The position numbers and the translations under genes are program-made. A stretch of 64,000 nt of DNA from Nonomuraea solani (GTDB lineage Bacteria > Actinomycetota > Actinomycetes > Streptosporangiales > Streptosporangiaceae). Shown one piece after another: positions 49,127-58,148 of the stretch. Numbering within the stretch: the stretch's first letter is position 1; each line of letters starts with the position of its first letter. Under the pieces are notes generated by a model that was not told where the DNA came from, ran no database searches, and was given only the letters and a program-made list of their open reading frames with translations. Location: positions 849,563 to 913,562 of the forward strand of contig NZ_FNVT01000003.1 in the NCBI RefSeq assembly GCF_900108335.1, given 5' to 3'.

Positions 49127-50035
49127 TCACACCGAGTCGCGACGCGCCGCAATTCCCGCCAAGCCTGCGCAGATCAGATCCCCCACGATGATGACAATGC
49201 GGGATGAAAGGGCCACTGCAATTGCAGCGCCCTGATCCAGTTGCGGCGCCAGCACCGCAACCATGGCCACTTCACGCACTCCCGCGCCCGCCGGCACGAC
49301 GAAGGTCAGGATGCCCAGGCACCACGACATCGCGAACGCGCCGACCGCGAAGAGGAGTCCGCCCTGCGGCGCGATCAGATAGAGGTGCACGCCGTAGGAG
49401 ACCCAGCCGGCCAGCGCCCAGCCGAGCGCGGTGAGCATGCCGCGCCGGGTCAGCGGGCGTTCGAGCGGCTCACGCTTGAGCTTGCGCAGGGCGAAGCCGA
49501 TGACGCCGTTGACGACCTTCGGTTCGAGCAGCACCACCAGCAGCGGCAGGAACAGCAGCAGCCAGCCGTAGCGGTCCCAGCCGAGCGTGACCAGCGTGAC
49601 CAGCAGGCCGGTGGCCAGCTGGATGGGCATCATCAGGAAGAACGCCGCCGCGCTGCGCGTGCGGGGCACGCCGAGCTCGCGGCCCATCTCCATCTGGGCG
49701 AGCATGGGCCAGACGGTGCCGGGGATGTATTTGCCGAGCTGGCCCACGAAGAACACCTTGGCCGCGGGCCGCGCCGGCAGCGGTGAGCCGAGGTCGGCCA
49801 GCAGGGTGCGCCAGGTGAGCATGGCCCCCAGCAGCGCCGCGACCACGGCGACCAGCGACCCGGTCAGCGCGGGCCACGACAGCCGGGCGAACCCGGCCAC
49901 CACCGCGTCCCACTGCCCGGCCACCGCGTACGCGCCGAACCCGAGGGCCACGGCGAGGAACCCGAACCGCAGGAGCCGGCGCGGCCACGAACGCCGCGGA
50001 ATGGCGGCCGGCTCCCCCACGACGTCCTGGCTCAC
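49127..50035 (-). CDS. LPG-synthase TM-region (YbhN/UPF0104) membrane protein, copy 1
   Basis: A 302-residue protein with about eight transmembrane segments, the family blocks VFFVGQLGKYIPGTVWPM and VPAGAGVREVAMV, and no catalytic synthase domain. Such stand-alone proteins are proposed lipid or polyprenol-glycan flippase-like transporters (inference). GTG 50035 overlaps the methyltransferase stop as GTGA. A paralogue lies at 53118-54086. Confidence 0.85.
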   Translation of the reverse strand: MSQDVVGEPAAIPRRSWPRRLLRFGFLAVALGFGAYAVAGQWDAVVAGFARLSWPALTGSLVAVVAALLGAMLTWRTLLADLGSPLPARPAAKVFFVGQLGKYIPGTVWPMLAQMEMGRELGVPRTRSAAAFFLMMPIQLATGLLVTLVTLGWDRYGWLLLFLPLLVVLLEPKVVNGVIGFALRKLKREPLERPLTRRGMLTALGWALAGWVSYGVHLYLIAPQGGLLFAVGAFAMSWCLGILTFVVPAGAGVREVAMVAVLAPQLDQGAAIAVALSSRIVIIVGDLICAGLAGIAARRDSV

Positions 50036-50859
50036 AGCGGGCGGACCCGCTCGGGCGGCTGCGGCAGCGCCGCCCCGGCCGGTGGCCGCGGGGTCTTGGT
50101 GGCCACCCACAGGTATGTCGGCACCACCGGCAGCAGCAACCTGAGCACCTCGCGCGGGGTCCGCGACAGCACGGCCTTGACCACCCTGCCCGGCAGCCCG
50201 GGGAACAGCTCGCCGCCCGCGAACCGGGTGGGCGTGGCCAGCACGGGGAAGGTGTAGTCCCATACGTGGAAGGCGCGCAGCATCTTGCGCAGCCCGCGCC
50301 GCGTCCTGAAACGCTCGTAGTAGTGGTCGGCCCGCCCGGTCGCCCGCACGTAGCGGTCGGCCAGCGCGGGCGGCAGGTAGGACAGGAACGGCAGCTTGTA
50401 GTGCGGCTCCATCACGCCCAGCCGGTTGCCGAGCCCGAGGTAGAGCACCCCGTCGTCGGACAGCACCCGGTGCATCTCGGCCACCACGGAGTCGGGGTCG
50501 ACCACGTGCTCGTAGATGTGGTTGAAGACCAGCACGTCGATCGAGCCGTCGGGGAACGGCAGCGCCGTGCCGTCGCCGCACACGAACGCCACCCGCTCGC
50601 CGAACCGGTCGGCGGCCTTGCGCAGCCCGGGGACGTCGATGTCGATGCCCAGCGTGTGCCCGGCCCCGGCCTTGGCCAGCTCGTCGGCGATGAACCCGGC
50701 GGAGCAGCCCACGTCGCCCACGGTCAGCCCGGCGAGCGGTCCCTGGAAGTGTTCCAGCACCGCGATGATCTTCGCCGCCTTCCGCCTGCGCTTCTCCTCG
50801 TCGAGCATGGCGGACTGGAACTCTGAGTATTCGAGCTGTGCGACCCGTTGCTTCCCCAC
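50032..50859 (-). CDS. Class I SAM-dependent methyltransferase
   Basis: A 275-residue protein with motif I VGDVGCSAGFIADELA, an acidic motif II (LGIDIDVPG), CGDGTALPFPDGSIDVLVFNHIYEHV and a C-terminal region typical of membrane-lipid or glycan methyltransferases. GTG 50859 was chosen from GGGGA upstream, with a TACGGT hexamer 8 nt before it. It is translationally coupled to the LPG-TM gene. The acceptor is unknown, perhaps the glycan made by the neighbouring transferases. Confidence 0.82.
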   Translation of the reverse strand: MGKQRVAQLEYSEFQSAMLDEEKRRRKAAKIIAVLEHFQGPLAGLTVGDVGCSAGFIADELAKAGAGHTLGIDIDVPGLRKAADRFGERVAFVCGDGTALPFPDGSIDVLVFNHIYEHVVDPDSVVAEMHRVLSDDGVLYLGLGNRLGVMEPHYKLPFLSYLPPALADRYVRATGRADHYYERFRTRRGLRKMLRAFHVWDYTFPVLATPTRFAGGELFPGLPGRVVKAVLSRTPREVLRLLLPVVPTYLWVATKTPRPPAGAALPQPPERVRPL

Positions 50860-50964
50860 GGTTCCCCACCGTACCGACCTCCGCACCGCCCTCTGCGCCA
50901 AACCGGCGTCAAACGGCTTTGGTACGGTGGCCGACCTGGCACGACACGGACGGATGGGGACGAA

Positions 50965-52035
50965 GTGGCGCTATTCGACAAGATTCGCGGTGAGTTCGTC
51001 GATATCGTCGAATGGCTGGACGACAGCCGCGACACCCTCGTCTGGCGCTTCCCCCGCTACGAGAACGAGATCAAGATGGGTGCCCGGCTCGTCGTCCGCG
51101 AGTCGCAGGTCGCCGTCTTCGTCAACGAGGGCCGGATCGCCGACGCGTTCGGGCCGGGGACGTACACGCTGGAGACCAGGAACCTGCCGATCCTGTCGAC
51201 CTTGAAGGGCTGGAAGCACGGGTTCCACTCGCCGTTCAAGGCCGAGGTGTACTTCGTCGGCACCCGCCAGTACGCCGACTTCAAGTGGGGCACGCAGAAC
51301 CCGATCATGGTGCGCGACCCCGAGTTCGGGCCGGTGCGGCTGCGGGCGTTCGGCGCGTACGCCGCCAGGGTGACCGACGCCCCGGCCCTGCTGCGGGAGC
51401 TGGCGGGGACCGACGGCCAATTCCGTACCGAGGAGGTGGAGGGCTACCTGCGCCAGATGGTCGTGGGCCGGCTCGCCCACGCCCTCGCCACCACCGGCCT
51501 GCCGGTCCTCGACCTGGCGGCCGACCAGCACGAGATGGGGCGGCGGCTGGCCGAGGCGCTGACCGCCGACCTGGCCGGGGTGGGCCTGGCGATCCCGGCC
51601 TTCACGATCGAGAACATCTCGCTGCCGCCCGAGGTGGAGCGCGCGCTGGACAAGCGGTCGAAGATGGGGATCGTGGGCGACCTCGGGGACTACACGCGCT
51701 TCCAGGCGGCCGAGGCGCTGGAGAACGCGGGCGGCGCCGCCGACGGCATGGGCCTGGGTGTGGGCCTGGGTGTGGGCATCGCGGCGGGCCGGCAGATGGC
51801 GGACGCGCTCACACCACCGGCGGGCCCGCCGCCGCTTCCCCGGCCCGCCCAGTGGTTTCTCGGGGTGGACGGCGAGCGGCTCGGCCCGTTCGAGGCGGCC
51901 GACCTGCCCGCCGCCGGTCTCACCCCCGACGTGCTCGTCTGGAGGACCGGGATGCCGCAGTGGGTGCCCGCCGGCGACGTACCCGAACTGGCCGCCCTGC
52001 TGAACACCGGCCCGCCCCCGCTCCCACCCGTCTGA
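50965..52035 (+). CDS. SPFH/virion-core-type protein with C-terminal GYF_2 domain
   Basis: A 356-residue protein. The SPFH-like region (about 1-260) has FDKIRGEFVDIVEWLDDS, ESQVAVFVNEGRIADAFGPGTYTLETRNLPIL and IENISLPPEVERALDKRSKMG. A Gly-rich patch (GLGVGLGVGIAAG) and a C-terminal GYF_2/DUF4339 module follow (WFLGVDGERLGPFEAADL...WVPAGDVPELA). It resembles B. subtilis YdjI, a membrane-stress protein. GGGGA lies 4 nt before GTG 50965. It is followed by the zinc-ribbon gene, as in ydjG-ydjI-type sets. Confidence 0.85.
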   Translation: MALFDKIRGEFVDIVEWLDDSRDTLVWRFPRYENEIKMGARLVVRESQVAVFVNEGRIADAFGPGTYTLETRNLPILSTLKGWKHGFHSPFKAEVYFVGTRQYADFKWGTQNPIMVRDPEFGPVRLRAFGAYAARVTDAPALLRELAGTDGQFRTEEVEGYLRQMVVGRLAHALATTGLPVLDLAADQHEMGRRLAEALTADLAGVGLAIPAFTIENISLPPEVERALDKRSKMGIVGDLGDYTRFQAAEALENAGGAADGMGLGVGLGVGIAAGRQMADALTPPAGPPPLPRPAQWFLGVDGERLGPFEAADLPAAGLTPDVLVWRTGMPQWVPAGDVPELAALLNTGPPPLPPV

Positions 52036-52052
52036 CCCGCAGGAGTCCCCGA

Positions 52053-53108
52053 ATGACCACTCGCCCCTGCGCGGGCTGCGGCGCGGGCGTGGCGTTCGCC
52101 CCCGGCACCTCGGTCCTGCGCTGCCCCTACTGCGGCCTGGAGCAGCAGATCGCCCCGGCCGCCGGGCACGTACGCGAGTTCTCCTACGACGCCTTCCTGG
52201 CCAAGCCGCGCGTGCGGACCCTGGCGCCGCACCGGTTCGCCTGCCCGGGCTGCGCCGCCCGCACGGAGAGCGACGCGATCTCCAAGATCTGCCAGTTCTG
52301 CGGCACCGTCCTGATCGCCGACACCGCCGCCGACGCCCAGATCGCCCCCGAGGCCGTGCTCCCGTTCGCGCTGGACAGGAACGGCGCCAGGACCGCGCTG
52401 CGCGCCTGGGTGAAGAGCCGCTGGTTCGCCCCGAACCGCCTCAAGAAGGTCAGCGAGGCGGAGTCGATGAAGAGCACGTACCTGCCGCACTGGACGTTCG
52501 ACGCGGGCACCGTCTCCGACTACGTCGGCCGGCGCGGCGTGCACTACTGGGTGACCGAGAGCTACACCTCGAACGGCCGGCGGAGGACCCGACGGGTGCG
52601 CAAGACCCGCTGGCACCCGGCCGCCGGCCGGGTGACGCGCCACTTCGACGACGTCCTGGTCGCCGCCACGGCCCAGGTGCCCAGGGAGCGGCTGGACAAG
52701 CTGAAGCCCTGGCCGCTGGAGCGCGCCGTCCCTTTTCACCCGAGCTACGTGGCCGGGCACCACAGCCTGCGCTACGACACCGAGCCCCAGACCGGCCTGG
52801 AGCACGCCAAGGTCGTCATGGCCGGGGTCATCCAGGGCGACTGCCGCCGGGACATCGGCGGTGACGTGCAGCGGGTGCACTCGGTGAACACCTCCTACTC
52901 CGACGTCATGTTCAAGCTGGTGTTGCTGCCGGTGTGGACGGGCAACTACCTGTTCGCCGGCAAGACGTACCAGGTGCTGATCAACGGGATGAACGGTGAG
53001 GTCCAGGGCGATCGGCCGTACAGCATCATCAAGATCGTCTTGGCCGTGCTCGCCGCGCTGATTCTCGTCGCGGGCGTCGTCTGGCTTTACCAGGTGAACC
53101 GCGCGTAG
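52053..53108 (+). CDS. Zinc-ribbon membrane protein (YdjG-like)
   Basis: A 351-residue protein with four CxxC pairs at C6/C9, C24/C27, C64/C67 and C80/C83. A conserved middle domain (STYLPHWTFDA...DYVGRRG, LLPVWTGNYLFAGKTYQVLINGMNGEV) and one C-terminal TM (about 324-348) follow. The ribbons resemble those of TFIIB or PriA, but the rest does not, so DNA binding is not implied. AGGAG lies 7 nt before ATG 52053. It pairs with the SPFH gene. Confidence 0.85.
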   Translation: MTTRPCAGCGAGVAFAPGTSVLRCPYCGLEQQIAPAAGHVREFSYDAFLAKPRVRTLAPHRFACPGCAARTESDAISKICQFCGTVLIADTAADAQIAPEAVLPFALDRNGARTALRAWVKSRWFAPNRLKKVSEAESMKSTYLPHWTFDAGTVSDYVGRRGVHYWVTESYTSNGRRRTRRVRKTRWHPAAGRVTRHFDDVLVAATAQVPRERLDKLKPWPLERAVPFHPSYVAGHHSLRYDTEPQTGLEHAKVVMAGVIQGDCRRDIGGDVQRVHSVNTSYSDVMFKLVLLPVWTGNYLFAGKTYQVLINGMNGEVQGDRPYSIIKIVLAVLAALILVAGVVWLYQVNRA

Positions 53109-53117
53109 CCTGAGCCA

Positions 53118-54086
53118 ATGCTCCGCCGCCTGCTGCGCGTCGTTCTTGCCCTGGTCGCGATAGGTTTCCTGGGCTACGGCCTTTATCGGAACTGGGACGA
53201 GACCACCTCCGCCGTGGCCGCCATGTCGCCGTGGGCGGTGCTGGGGGCGTTCTGCGCGGTGCTGCTCGGCCAGTTCTTCATGCTGGTGGCCTGGCGGGAG
53301 ATCATGGCGGGGCTGGGCACGCGGGTGCCGCTGCGGATCGCCGGGCGGATCATGTTCGTGGGGCAGCTCGGCAAATACATTCCGGGCGCCGTCTGGGCTT
53401 ACGCGGCGATGATGGACCTCGGGCGCGACCACGGCAGCCCGCCCCGGCGCACGTTCGCGACGATCTCGCTCGGGCTGGTCATCAACCTCGGCGTCGCGAT
53501 CTCGATCGCCGCGGCCACCCTGGGCACGCTCGACGCCGTACGCGAGGCGTGGTACCTCGCGCTGCTCGTGCCGGTGATCATCGTGTGCCTGCACCCCAAG
53601 GTGCTCACCTGGGGCCTCAACCTGGCACTGCGCGTCGCGCGCAAGGAGCCGCTGGAGAGCGTGCTGCCCGGCCGCACGGTGGTCGTCGCGGTCGCGTGGA
53701 CCGCGCTCGGCTGGCTCGTGTACGGCGTGCACATCTGGCTGATCGCCGGCCGGGCCGACCTCTTCGTCATCGCGACCGGGGCCTACGCGTTCGCCTGGGC
53801 CACCGGCATCCTCACCGTCGTGGTGCCGGCCGGCGTCGGGATCAGGGAGGGCGCGCTGGTGCTCGTGCTCGGCCCGATCATCGGCACGGCCCCCGCGCTC
53901 GCCGTGGCGATCGTGTCACGGCTGGCGTTCACGCTGGCCGACGCGGCGGCCGCGGGCATCGCGTTCCTGCTGAGCCGCCAGAGCGGTCAGGCGCCGAGCA
54001 GCGCCCCGGCGTACGCCGACCAGAACGGCTCGGGATCGACCGCCTTGACCCCCGACCGCAACCTCTCGGGCTCGCCGGAGACGTAG
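53118..54086 (+). CDS. LPG-synthase TM-region membrane protein, copy 2
   Basis: A 322-residue paralogue of the protein at 49127-50035, with the same FVGQLGKYIPGAVWAY and VPAGVGIREGALV blocks and about eight TM segments. It starts 9 bp after the zinc-ribbon gene, so it is probably in the same operon. The last 33 codons overlap the end of the converging glycosyltransferase gene. Confidence 0.85.
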   Translation: MLRRLLRVVLALVAIGFLGYGLYRNWDETTSAVAAMSPWAVLGAFCAVLLGQFFMLVAWREIMAGLGTRVPLRIAGRIMFVGQLGKYIPGAVWAYAAMMDLGRDHGSPPRRTFATISLGLVINLGVAISIAAATLGTLDAVREAWYLALLVPVIIVCLHPKVLTWGLNLALRVARKEPLESVLPGRTVVVAVAWTALGWLVYGVHIWLIAGRADLFVIATGAYAFAWATGILTVVVPAGVGIREGALVLVLGPIIGTAPALAVAIVSRLAFTLADAAAAGIAFLLSRQSGQAPSSAPAYADQNGSGSTALTPDRNLSGSPET

Positions 54087-55054
54087 AACCGCTCGATCGC
54101 CCGCCGCAGCGCTCCGACGTCGCCCGGCTCGACCAGCAGGCCGTCGACGCCGTCGGTGATGTGCTCGGCCAGCGCGCCGACGCGGGTGGCGATCACGGGC
54201 ACGCCGTGCTCGTGACCGAGCCAGACGTTCTGACTGGCCGTGGCGTTCCGGTAGGGCAGCACCAGCGCGTCCGCCCCGGCGAACAGTTTCGGCACGTCCT
54301 CGGCGGCCACGTAACCGGGCCGCAGCTCCACCCGGTCACCGATCCCCAGCTCGGCGACGAGCGCCTTCGTGTCGTCCAGCCCGCCCCAGAACTCACCGGC
54401 GACGGTCAGCCCGACGCCGTCGGGCAGCGCCTTGAGCAGCAGGTCCAGCCCCTTGTACGGCCTGACGATGCCGAAGAACAGCAGCCGCCTGTGCACCTGG
54501 GCGGACTTCTCCGCGGTCGTCGAGGGCAGGTGCGGCGGCAGCCCCGCCACGCTGACCGGCTTGCCCGTCAGCCCCCTGGCCAGCCCGGCCTGCTGCTCGG
54601 AGTGGGCCAGCACGCCGTCGACCCGCTTGAGCAGCGCCTTCATCAGCGGCTGGTCGTAGGGCTTGCGCTCGTGCGGCAGCACGTTGTGACAGAGGGCAAT
54701 CGTCCTGACTTTTCGCTTGATTCCGTACAAAATCCCCAAATAGGCGGGGACCTGCACCGGGCTCAGCACCGCCAGCACCACCAGATCCGCCGACCGCAAC
54801 CGCCGCCCCGCCGCCACCCACCCGTCAGGCCGCCGCCAGTCGAGCCGCCGCACGGTCCGCGGAAAGGGCGTGCCCTCGGGCGCGGAGATCGTCTGCTGCC
54901 CCGGATAGAGGAACGACGGATATTGGGCGAGCCACGACTCGATCACCACGTCGTGCCCCAGGTCGGTGAGCCGGTGCGCCAGCTCGGTGGTGTGCTGGGC
55001 CCCGCCCCCCTTGAACGGATAGGTCGGGCCGACGATCGCGATCCGCAACGTCAC
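53987..55054 (-). CDS. GT4-family glycosyltransferase
   Basis: A 355-residue GT-B enzyme with N-terminal RIAIVGPTYPFKGGGAQHTTELAHRL, CHNVLPHE, FFGIVRPYKGLDLLLKAL and C-terminal LVLPYRNATASQNVWLGHEHGVPVIAT. The donor and acceptor are unknown. GTG 55054 overlaps the GT2 stop (GTGA), so the two are co-translated. Its 3' end overlaps the opposite LPG-TM gene by 100 bp. Confidence 0.87.
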   Translation of the reverse strand: MTLRIAIVGPTYPFKGGGAQHTTELAHRLTDLGHDVVIESWLAQYPSFLYPGQQTISAPEGTPFPRTVRRLDWRRPDGWVAAGRRLRSADLVVLAVLSPVQVPAYLGILYGIKRKVRTIALCHNVLPHERKPYDQPLMKALLKRVDGVLAHSEQQAGLARGLTGKPVSVAGLPPHLPSTTAEKSAQVHRRLLFFGIVRPYKGLDLLLKALPDGVGLTVAGEFWGGLDDTKALVAELGIGDRVELRPGYVAAEDVPKLFAGADALVLPYRNATASQNVWLGHEHGVPVIATRVGALAEHITDGVDGLLVEPGDVGALRRAIERFYVSGEPERLRSGVKAVDPEPFWSAYAGALLGA

Positions 55055-55980
55055 TCTCCCCGCGAGCGCACGATCAGGTCGGCCAGCAGTGCCACGGACC
55101 CGATCAGCAGCCCTGACAGGAAGATCATGACCGTGTTGGCCGGGAAGTAGAACGGGTGCTGGATCATGTCCCAGACGCCCTTGACGAAACCGATGCCGAC
55201 CAGCCACAACGCGGGCGGCATGAGCACCTTGAGCGGGTTGAAGTACATGATCATCCGCAGCACCTGCAGGATGTAGCGGTAGGCGTCGGAGACGAAGCTG
55301 AACTTCGACTTCCCGGCCCGCTTGGCGTAGTCGGTCGGCAGGTAGTGGACGTCGTGCTGGTTCGACAGGAACGACAGCGTGATCGTGGTGACGCAGGAGA
55401 ATCCGGGCGGCAGCAGCCGCAGGTAGGGCTTGGCCACGGCCTTCCTGAAGGCGCGCAGGCCGGAGTTGAGGTCCGGGATCTTCTGCCCGGCCAGCATCTC
55501 GGCGACCTTCCTGATCACGAACTTGGCCGGGACGCGCAGCAGCTTGTGCGAGCCCTCCTCGCTGGTGCGCGCGCCGACCACCATGTCGATGGTCGTGTCC
55601 TTCTCCAGGATCTGGACCAGCTCGGGGATGCGCTCGTTGGCGTAGGACATGTCGGCGTCGGTCCAGACGACGATCTCGCCCTTGGCCTCCTGCGTGCCGA
55701 TCCGCCGCACGGTGCCGGCGCCGCCGTTGCGGTGGAAGGCGCGGATGCGCAGGTGGGGGTAGTCGGCCGCGGCCTCGCGCAGCTTGGCCAGCGTCGAGTC
55801 GGTCGAGCAGTCGTCCACGGCGACGAGCTCGTAGGTGTAGCCGCTCGAGTCCATCGCCTTGGTGATGCGGTCCACCTCAGCGATGACGTGGTTCTGCTCG
55901 TTGTAGCAGGGCAGGACGATCGTGACGTAGGGCGCTTCTTCCACGGCAGTTCCACTCTTGGGGGTCTCAAGCGTGCTCAC
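55051..55980 (-). CDS. GT2-family membrane glycosyltransferase (polyprenyl-phosphate sugar type)
   Basis: A 309-residue protein with GT-A blocks VTIVLPCYNEQ, VDDCSTDSTL and VWTDADMSY, a NSGLRAF turn, and two C-terminal TM segments (about 245-265 and 280-303). This layout is that of ArnC/dolichol-phosphate-mannose synthase-like enzymes, which load a sugar onto a polyprenyl phosphate. That would supply the GT-C proteins nearby (inference). GTG 55980 lacks a strong ribosome-binding site. Confidence 0.87.
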   Translation of the reverse strand: MSTLETPKSGTAVEEAPYVTIVLPCYNEQNHVIAEVDRITKAMDSSGYTYELVAVDDCSTDSTLAKLREAAADYPHLRIRAFHRNGGAGTVRRIGTQEAKGEIVVWTDADMSYANERIPELVQILEKDTTIDMVVGARTSEEGSHKLLRVPAKFVIRKVAEMLAGQKIPDLNSGLRAFRKAVAKPYLRLLPPGFSCVTTITLSFLSNQHDVHYLPTDYAKRAGKSKFSFVSDAYRYILQVLRMIMYFNPLKVLMPPALWLVGIGFVKGVWDMIQHPFYFPANTVMIFLSGLLIGSVALLADLIVRSRGE

Positions 55981-56062
55981 GGGCCTTGAGGGTACTCTGC
56001 CCCGCTGAGAGACGAGTCCACATCAAGCCAGGTTAGAAGATCATTTCACCATCCGGACGCCG

Positions 56063-58060
56063 TCAGGCCACCGCCATCCACACGTTCATTCCCAGTGACC
56101 ACGTGCCGTTCGGCGCCTCGGTCAGCGAGCGCTCGTCCTGGCGCGTGACCAGCCCCAGAACGTGCGTCGGCGGCCCATAAGGCGAGACCTGCGCGGCGTC
56201 GGCCGCCAGCACCACCGGGACCCGGCCCGCGCCGCGGATCCGCTCGATCAGGCGGCGGACCTGCGCCTCCGGCGCGGTGTCGGAGCCCGAGCGGGCCACC
56301 CGCGCCGCCGGGCGGTCGCACATGCCGCGGACGACCTGGGTGAAGCGGTCGCCGGTGACCCGCTCCACGATCAGCACCGACGCCTTGGGCGGCAGCTTGG
56401 CGCACATCGCCTCGACCGCCGCCGCCTCGCCCCGCTCGACCGGGGTGAACGCCGTGCCGATCGAGGTCACCGCCGGGGGCACGAGCACGAGCAGGACGAC
56501 GAGCGCCGTCCCCCACCGCCGCGTCAGCGGGCCGTGCCGGTCGAACGTCGCCCCCAGCCGGGCCATGGCATACGTGGCCAGCAGGATCAGCCCGGGGATC
56601 ACGACCGGGACCAGGCGGCGGGCGGCCCACGGGTGGTCGGGGGTGATCTCGGGGCGCAGCAGCGTCGTCACGGTCGTCCAGCCCACGACCGCCAGGGGCA
56701 GCAGCCATTCGAACGAGCGCCCGTTCCGCAGCAGCCGGCGGACGAGGACGGCGGCGGCGATCGTGGCCAGCAGGACGACGGGGGCGCCGACGTACCAGAT
56801 GACCCAGTCCAGGGAGTTCTCGAAGTAGAGCCGGGTGCCGTCCACGGGCAGGCCGTTGGCGCGCTGGATCTGCTCGATCATCTGGAACGTGCGCCGGTCG
56901 TCGGCGCTCACGGGCACGCGGGTCACGGTCTGCAGCCACGGGCGGACGTACAGGGCCGTCATGAGCAGCACCACCAGCCCGGCCGCCGCCGTGGGCAGCC
57001 AGGCGGGCAGCGGGATACGCGCGAGTGCGGGGGCGGCGACCGCGCAGATCAGGGTGAGGACGAGGACGGCGGCGCTGACGAGCAGCAGCGGCTTCACCGA
57101 GTTCGACAGATAGTTCAGGTACGGGCGGGCGAGCAGATAGGCGGCGAGCATCCCGATCCCGGCCCCGGCCAGCAGCCCGGCCAGCAGCGGCGGCCCCGTG
57201 GCGCCCTGGGGCCTGGCGAAGCGCCGCAGCGCGATCAGCAGCCCCGCGAACGCCAGCACCGGCAGCACGTCGCGCAGCCCGTCGACCCTGACCAGCACGG
57301 CCAGCCCGAAAACCAGGCCGGCCAGCAGCCCCCGGCCCCAGCCCGGCCTTTCGAGCGCGTCGTGCGCCAGCGCCAGCCCGCCGAACAGCAGGATCAGCGA
57401 CGGGATCTCGCTGAACGTGGTGCGCGAGGTGTACAGGATCGGCAGGCTCACCGCGAACGCCAGCGCGGCCACCACCGCCCACCGCGCCCCGGCCAGCCTG
57501 GCCACCACCCCGGCCAGCGTGAGCACGGCCAGCGCGCCCAGCAGCGCCGGGATCACGAACGGCGCGCCCAGCCAGTCGCCGATCGCGAACAACAGCGGCG
57601 GGCCCGGCATGAACTGCGGCACCACCGACCCGTCCACGAGGTAGAAGCCGACGCTGTCGAAGAACAGCGCGGGATCGGCGCCGCCGAACGCCTCCGCCCG
57701 CGCGGGAACGGGCAGCGAGCCGTGCTCGGCGATCCAGGCCGCGTACTGCGCATATGTCGCCGGATCGCGCCTGACGGCGATCTGCTCGCTGTGCAGGACC
57801 GCGTTGAACACGCCCGACCCCACGCTCACCGCCACCACCCCGGCGACCTGCGGGAACGTGGCCTCGACCGCCTTGCCCAGCCTTCGTGTGCCGGCCCAGC
57901 CCAGCAGCGCGGCGGCCGGCAGGCCGAGCAGCACGGCGGGCAGCGGCGCGAACCGGCCGAGCAGCATCAGGGGCAGCCCCGCGAGCAGCCAGCCGGTCAC
58001 GGCCAGGGCGGGCAGCACGGAGAGCGCGGCCAGCAGCCGGCCGGGGCGAACGAGTTCCAT
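56063..58060 (-). CDS. Large polytopic GT-C/GT39-like membrane protein
   Basis: A 665-residue protein with about 12 transmembrane segments and an extracytoplasmic region near the start (SEQIAVRRDPATYAQYAAWI). A soluble C-terminal domain of about 130 residues follows. The layout resembles lipid-linked-sugar-dependent glycosyltransferases; no catalytic motif can be named. ATG 58060 has no strong ribosome-binding site. It is divergent from another GT-C-like gene. Confidence 0.7.
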   Translation of the reverse strand: MELVRPGRLLAALSVLPALAVTGWLLAGLPLMLLGRFAPLPAVLLGLPAAALLGWAGTRRLGKAVEATFPQVAGVVAVSVGSGVFNAVLHSEQIAVRRDPATYAQYAAWIAEHGSLPVPARAEAFGGADPALFFDSVGFYLVDGSVVPQFMPGPPLLFAIGDWLGAPFVIPALLGALAVLTLAGVVARLAGARWAVVAALAFAVSLPILYTSRTTFSEIPSLILLFGGLALAHDALERPGWGRGLLAGLVFGLAVLVRVDGLRDVLPVLAFAGLLIALRRFARPQGATGPPLLAGLLAGAGIGMLAAYLLARPYLNYLSNSVKPLLLVSAAVLVLTLICAVAAPALARIPLPAWLPTAAAGLVVLLMTALYVRPWLQTVTRVPVSADDRRTFQMIEQIQRANGLPVDGTRLYFENSLDWVIWYVGAPVVLLATIAAAVLVRRLLRNGRSFEWLLPLAVVGWTTVTTLLRPEITPDHPWAARRLVPVVIPGLILLATYAMARLGATFDRHGPLTRRWGTALVVLLVLVPPAVTSIGTAFTPVERGEAAAVEAMCAKLPPKASVLIVERVTGDRFTQVVRGMCDRPAARVARSGSDTAPEAQVRRLIERIRGAGRVPVVLAADAAQVSPYGPPTHVLGLVTRQDERSLTEAPNGTWSLGMNVWMAVA

Positions 58061-58135
58061 CGGTGAGCGAGCGTATCCAACGCCCGGCCCCCGGGCGCAC
58101 ACGCCGCCGTGGCACGGGGGTCCCGCGATGCCGGG

Positions 58136-58141
58136 TAGCGT
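58136..58141 (+). promoter_or_regulatory. -10-like TAGCGT before the GT-C-like gene
   Basis: It ends 7 nt before GTG 58149, suggesting a leaderless start there instead of the in-frame ATG at 58128. Confidence 0.35.
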
Positions 58142-58148
58142 ACGCCTC

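Noticed and set aside
50032..50869. A 580-residue fusion of the methyltransferase region with LPG-TM copy 1
   Set aside because: The first half of that frame is an out-of-frame shadow of the methyltransferase. The GTGA overlap at 50032-50035 marks the real gene boundary.
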